Below are positions 46,075-49,006 of a stretch of 49,006 bases of DNA, piece after piece. The DNA is from Clostridia bacterium (GTDB taxonomy: Bacteria > Bacillota > Clostridia > Oscillospirales > Acutalibacteraceae): positions 1-49,006 of the forward strand of contig JAGAVE010000094.1 in the NCBI GenBank assembly GCA_017942105.1, written 5' to 3'. Each line of letters begins with the position of its first letter. The stretch's first letter is position 1. Position numbers and translations under genes: made by a program. The notes below the pieces were generated by a model. The model had not been told where the DNA came from, searched no databases, and saw only the letters and a program-made list of their open reading frames with translations.

Positions 46075-47316
46075 TTATAACATTTTGTTTATATACAATC
46101 TGACCATATTAAGCGCATTTGATGAGTTTACGAAGCGATTATAGTCACGGTCTTTTCTGCTTGTGTTGAGTTCCTTCACCCAAACATTATACTTGTCCGC
46201 AAGGGCAATGTAGCTCAGACCGACGGGCTTTGATGTGCCGTCGCTTGAAGGGCCTGCGATACCTGTTACGGAAACGGCAATATCTGCACCGCTGATTTTC
46301 AGGGCGCCCTTTGCCATCTGCTTTGCAACTTCTGCACTGACAGCTCCGTATTTATCAAGAGCTTCTTTGCTGACGCCAAGGATGCGATGCTTGATTTCGT
46401 TTGAATAAGAAATGATTCCGCAATCAAAAACCTTTGATGCGCCAGAAACATTGGTTATTCTCTTCCCTATAAGTCCGCCGGTGCAGGATTCTGCGGTGGC
46501 GAGTTTGAGTTTGTTTTCTATAAGCATAGGTACAACTGCCTCTTCAATGCTGTTGCAATCAATGCCGTAAATGTAGTCTGAAAGCCTTGCTCTGATTTCT
46601 TCAATCATAGGTACGCAAAGCTTTTCTGCTTCAGCTTCGTTGTCTGCCATTGCCGTCACTCTCAGGAGAGCCTCTCCGTCCTTTGCATACGGAGCAACGG
46701 TCGGGTTAGGGCATTCAAGAAGGTCAGCGACGGTTTCGGACATAGCAGATTCGCCTATGCCGAAGGTGCGTATGTTGTGAGAAATAATAACCTTATCCGA
46801 AAATCTTTTCAGGTAGGGAACAGCACTTTCGTAAAACATCGGTTTGAGCTCTCTCGGCGGGCCGGGGAGAAGAAGGATGTGTTTGCCGTCCTTTTCCATT
46901 GCAAGACCCGGCGCTGTTCCGTTGTTGTTATTGAAAACCACACAGTCTTCGGGGAGCATAGCCTGTTTTTTGTTTGTTTCGGGCATAACAAGCCCTTTAG
47001 CTGTGAAATATGCCGACATTCTTTCAAGGCTTTCACCGTGAAGAACGAGCTCCTTTTCAAAAAATTCGCAGGCAACCTCCTTGGTTATGTCATCAGGTGT
47101 CGGGCCGAGACCGCCTGAAAGGATGATGATGTCGCTTCGTTTTGCGGCCTGACCGAGCAGCTCAAGAAGTCTGTCGTGATTATCTCCGACAGTGCTCTGA
47201 TGAAGTACGCAAAGACCGAGCGCTGCGAGCTCCTTTGCAAGAAACTGCGCATCTGTATTTAAAATGTCACCTAAAAGCAGTTCAGTTCCGACGCTGATAA
47301 TTTCGCAAGTTTTCAA
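46075..47316 (-). CDS. cinA: CinA, competence/damage-inducible protein A
   Basis: This 413-residue protein has an N-terminal MoCF-type domain (EIISVGTELLLGD, LSGGLGPTPDDITKEV, LLLPGPPREL) and a C-terminal PncC domain (LATAESCTGGLIGKRIT, VSVTGIAGPSS), a pyrophosphatase plus nicotinamide-mononucleotide deamidase. The start is set at TTG 47316: AGGTGA at 47327-47322 is five bases away, and this leaves the thiI stop separate by one base. The GTG at 47325 would overlap thiI by eight bases without an SD. It links the tRNA-thiolation pair to the sortase operon. Confidence 0.93.
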   Translation of the reverse strand: MKTCEIISVGTELLLGDILNTDAQFLAKELAALGLCVLHQSTVGDNHDRLLELLGQAAKRSDIIILSGGLGPTPDDITKEVACEFFEKELVLHGESLERMSAYFTAKGLVMPETNKKQAMLPEDCVVFNNNNGTAPGLAMEKDGKHILLLPGPPRELKPMFYESAVPYLKRFSDKVIISHNIRTFGIGESAMSETVADLLECPNPTVAPYAKDGEALLRVTAMADNEAEAEKLCVPMIEEIRARLSDYIYGIDCNSIEEAVVPMLIENKLKLATAESCTGGLIGKRITNVSGASKVFDCGIISYSNEIKHRILGVSKEALDKYGAVSAEVAKQMAKGALKISGADIAVSVTGIAGPSSDGTSKPVGLSYIALADKYNVWVKELNTSRKDRDYNRFVNSSNALNMVRLYINKML

Positions 47317-47317
47317 A

Positions 47318-48496
47318 TCATTCACCTGAAATGTTGATAAATTTAAGATTGTTTAAAGCCTCTTCGATAAGAGCTTCAACATCAAGCACGCCCTCTGCTT
47401 CCTCAACATTTTTAAGCTGAGGACGGGTACGCGGATGCTTCGGGGTAAAGACTGTGCAACAGTCCTCGTAAGGAAGAATCGATGTTTCGAAAGTATCGAT
47501 CTTTCGTGAAATCTCAATAACCTCGTCCTTATCCATACCGATGAGCGGACGGAAGAGGGGAAGCTCATTGACGACAGCTTCTGTGCAGGCGATTGCCTGC
47601 ATTGTCTGACTTGCTACCTGACCAACGCTTTCGCCCGTAATAAGAGCGCCGCAACCCTGATCCTTTGCAATTCTCTCTGCACAACGCATCATAAAGCGGC
47701 GCATAATAATCGTGAAAAGATCCTCGGGGCAATTGTCCTTGATTTCTTCCTGAATATGAGTAAACGGAACAACGCAAAGAGGGATGTCTCCGCTGTACTT
47801 TGAAACCTGACGCAAAAGGGAGTGAACCTTCATTTCGGCACGCTGGCTTGTGTACGGAGGAGAAGCAAAGTGAATCGCATAAAGGCGAAGTCCTCTTTTT
47901 GCCATCATCCAAGCCGCAACGGGGCTGTCGATACCGCCCGAAATGAGGATTGCGGCTTGTCCTGCCGAACCGACGGGCATACCTCCCGCACCCTTGTGCT
48001 GGTTGCCGTGGATGTAAGCATAGCTATCCCTTACCTCGACATTTACGATAAGATCGGGATTATGCACATCAACCTTAAGATGAGGATAATTTTCGAGTAT
48101 AAAACCGCCAAGCTCCATACAGATTTGCGGAGAATTGAACGGAAACTTTTTATCTGAACGCTTTGCCTCTACCTTGAAGGTTTTAGCAAAAATAAGCTCA
48201 TCACGAAGATATTCACAAGCGGCGGGAAGTATTGCATCCATATCTTTTTCAACTGCCGCGCAACGGGATAATCCTGCAATGCCGAAGATTTTTTTCAGTC
48301 TGCGGAAAGCTTCGTCGAGGTCAACTCTTTCGTCGATAGGCTCAACCATAATTGTTGACTGCGACTGAACATAACGGATTTTTCCGAGGTCGTGAAGTCT
48401 GTGCTTCATATTTTTAACAAGCTGATTTTCAAAAGTATGACGGTTAAGACCCTTGAGGGCAAGCTCACCGTTTTTTAAAAGGATAATTTCTTTCAT
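47318..48496 (-). CDS. thiI: tRNA 4-thiouridine synthetase ThiI
   Basis: This 392-residue enzyme thiolates U8 of tRNA. It has the N-terminal ferredoxin-like and THUMP region (about 1-165), the PP-loop ATP site ISGGIDSPVAAW near 185-196, and the C-terminal AANH fold with GESVGQVASQT. There is no rhodanese domain, as usual in Firmicutes, so sulfur must come from a partner desulfurase, which matches the gene 18 nt upstream. AGAGG lies ahead of the ATG. Confidence 0.94.
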   Translation of the reverse strand: MKEIILLKNGELALKGLNRHTFENQLVKNMKHRLHDLGKIRYVQSQSTIMVEPIDERVDLDEAFRRLKKIFGIAGLSRCAAVEKDMDAILPAACEYLRDELIFAKTFKVEAKRSDKKFPFNSPQICMELGGFILENYPHLKVDVHNPDLIVNVEVRDSYAYIHGNQHKGAGGMPVGSAGQAAILISGGIDSPVAAWMMAKRGLRLYAIHFASPPYTSQRAEMKVHSLLRQVSKYSGDIPLCVVPFTHIQEEIKDNCPEDLFTIIMRRFMMRCAERIAKDQGCGALITGESVGQVASQTMQAIACTEAVVNELPLFRPLIGMDKDEVIEISRKIDTFETSILPYEDCCTVFTPKHPRTRPQLKNVEEAEGVLDVEALIEEALNNLKFINISGE

Positions 48497-48514
48497 TTTT
48501 AACGAAACCTCTGG

Positions 48515-49006
48515 TTATTTTATCTTTCTCATTGTTTTTTGTGCGTTTGCAATACCGTAAAGAAGATAGTCAATCTCTTCTTTGGTTGTAAATCTTGAAA
48601 TGCTGATTCTCAGTGCAGAGTTAATTCTGTCATCGTTGAGATTCATCGCGGAAAGCACGCGGCTCTTGTGTCCCTTAGAGCAGGCGGAGCCGCTTGAGAC
48701 ATAGATGCCCATTTCCGAAAGGTAGTTGAGCATAACCTCGGAAGGAATGCCAAGCACTGAAATATTTGTGATATAAGGCAGTGCGTTGGCAGGTGAATTT
48801 ATTTTAATGTTTTCCATTGCGGAAATATTTTTAACAAAGTAATCGCGCAAAGCAGTTGCGTGCTCAAGGCCGCGATTGTAATCAGGAAGAGCTTTTGCGG
48901 CGGCGGCAAAGCCGGCAATGTTTGGCAGAGGCTCTGTGCCGGGGCGGAATTTACTCTCTTGAAGTCCGCCTAAAGAGTGGGGTGCGAGACGGGTTCCTTT
49001 TTTTAC
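48515..49006 (-). CDS. Cysteine desulfurase, NifS/IscS family (partial, runs off the right edge)
   Basis: The frame is open to the window's right edge, giving the last 163 residues. Visible family features are KKGTRLAPHSLGGLQE, RPGTEPLPNIAGFAAA and, near the C-terminus, SSGSACSKGHK with the conserved persulfide cysteine. It removes sulfur from cysteine using PLP; the PLP lysine lies outside the window. Adjacent thiI suggests it is the NifZ-like dedicated sulfur donor for 4-thiouridine in tRNA. The gene's 5' end is missing, so its promoter is unknown. Confidence 0.9.
   Translation of the reverse strand, partial: VKKGTRLAPHSLGGLQESKFRPGTEPLPNIAGFAAAAKALPDYNRGLEHATALRDYFVKNISAMENIKINSPANALPYITNISVLGIPSEVMLNYLSEMGIYVSSGSACSKGHKSRVLSAMNLNDDRINSALRISISRFTTKEEIDYLLYGIANAQKTMRKIK

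Noticed and set aside
1..49006. tRNA, rRNA, CRISPR, insertion sequence or prophage features
   Set aside because: No such structure or gene was seen; all longer stretches are explained by genes, terminators or promoters.

Overview
The window reads as chromosomal DNA from a low-to-moderate GC, spore-forming member of the Clostridia, most likely a gut Oscillospirales/Ruminococcaceae-type bacterium. The evidence is the set of sporulation and germination genes (yqfC, yqfD, ylbJ, a SpoIID-like protein, a GerA/SpoVAF-type protein), strong Shine-Dalgarno sites with many TTG and GTG starts, sigma-A promoters of the TTGACA/TATAAT type, class B sortases, and a dockerin protein next to alpha-galactosidases. 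This placement is an inference from gene content. I see no rRNA, tRNA, CRISPR array, insertion sequence or phage genes.

Layout, left to right. 1-720: the 3' end of a secreted protein and its terminator. 760-6320: a plus-strand run of an HD-domain protein, a TetM-like ribosomal GTPase, a HAD phosphatase and an exported GH36 alpha-galactosidase. 6370-10580: a membrane protein with short repeats, an NhaC-type antiporter carrying a DnaJ-like zinc knuckle, and a membrane-anchored PpiC foldase. 10590-12775 (minus): a second, cytoplasmic GH36 alpha-galactosidase, divergent from radC. 13560-16360: yqfC-yqfD (minus), ylbJ (plus) and a small XRE regulator (minus). 16570-18990: a small Cys protein, a threonine-aldolase-like enzyme and a glycerate kinase. 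19140-22852: the secretion/ribosome operon ylxM-ffh-rpsP-khpA-rimM-trmD. 22960-28547: an HPr/Crh-like protein, uvrC, rsmD, coaD, a coiled-coil protein, a small zinc-ribbon protein and a MurD-family ligase.

28580-32691 is an exopolysaccharide cluster: a GT4 glycosyltransferase, an O-antigen-ligase-like membrane protein, and a polysaccharide copolymerase fused to a tyrosine kinase with a Tyr-rich tail. 32742-36183 is a spore-envelope/germination block. 36225-38058 encodes two possibly related exported proteins. 38124-39745 is mgtE behind a roughly 200-nt leader that holds a 34-codon upstream ORF and a hairpin that would hide the mgtE ribosome-binding site. 39807-49006 is all minus strand and reads as cysteine desulfurase (partial) - thiI - cinA - sortase B - acidic disordered protein - sortase B - a membrane-anchored degenerate CinA-like protein - a dockerin protein, then a PHP-domain exported protein with its own promoter.

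The most interesting points are the mgtE leader, the promoter placed just before a terminator ahead of ylxM-ffh, an HPr with Ser at position 15 but with Ser46 kept, the antiporter with an extracytoplasmic CxxCxGxG pair, the two-sortase operon with its CinA-like partner, and a MurD ligase with an altered substrate motif. All functional names come from reading motifs by eye; no database search was possible.
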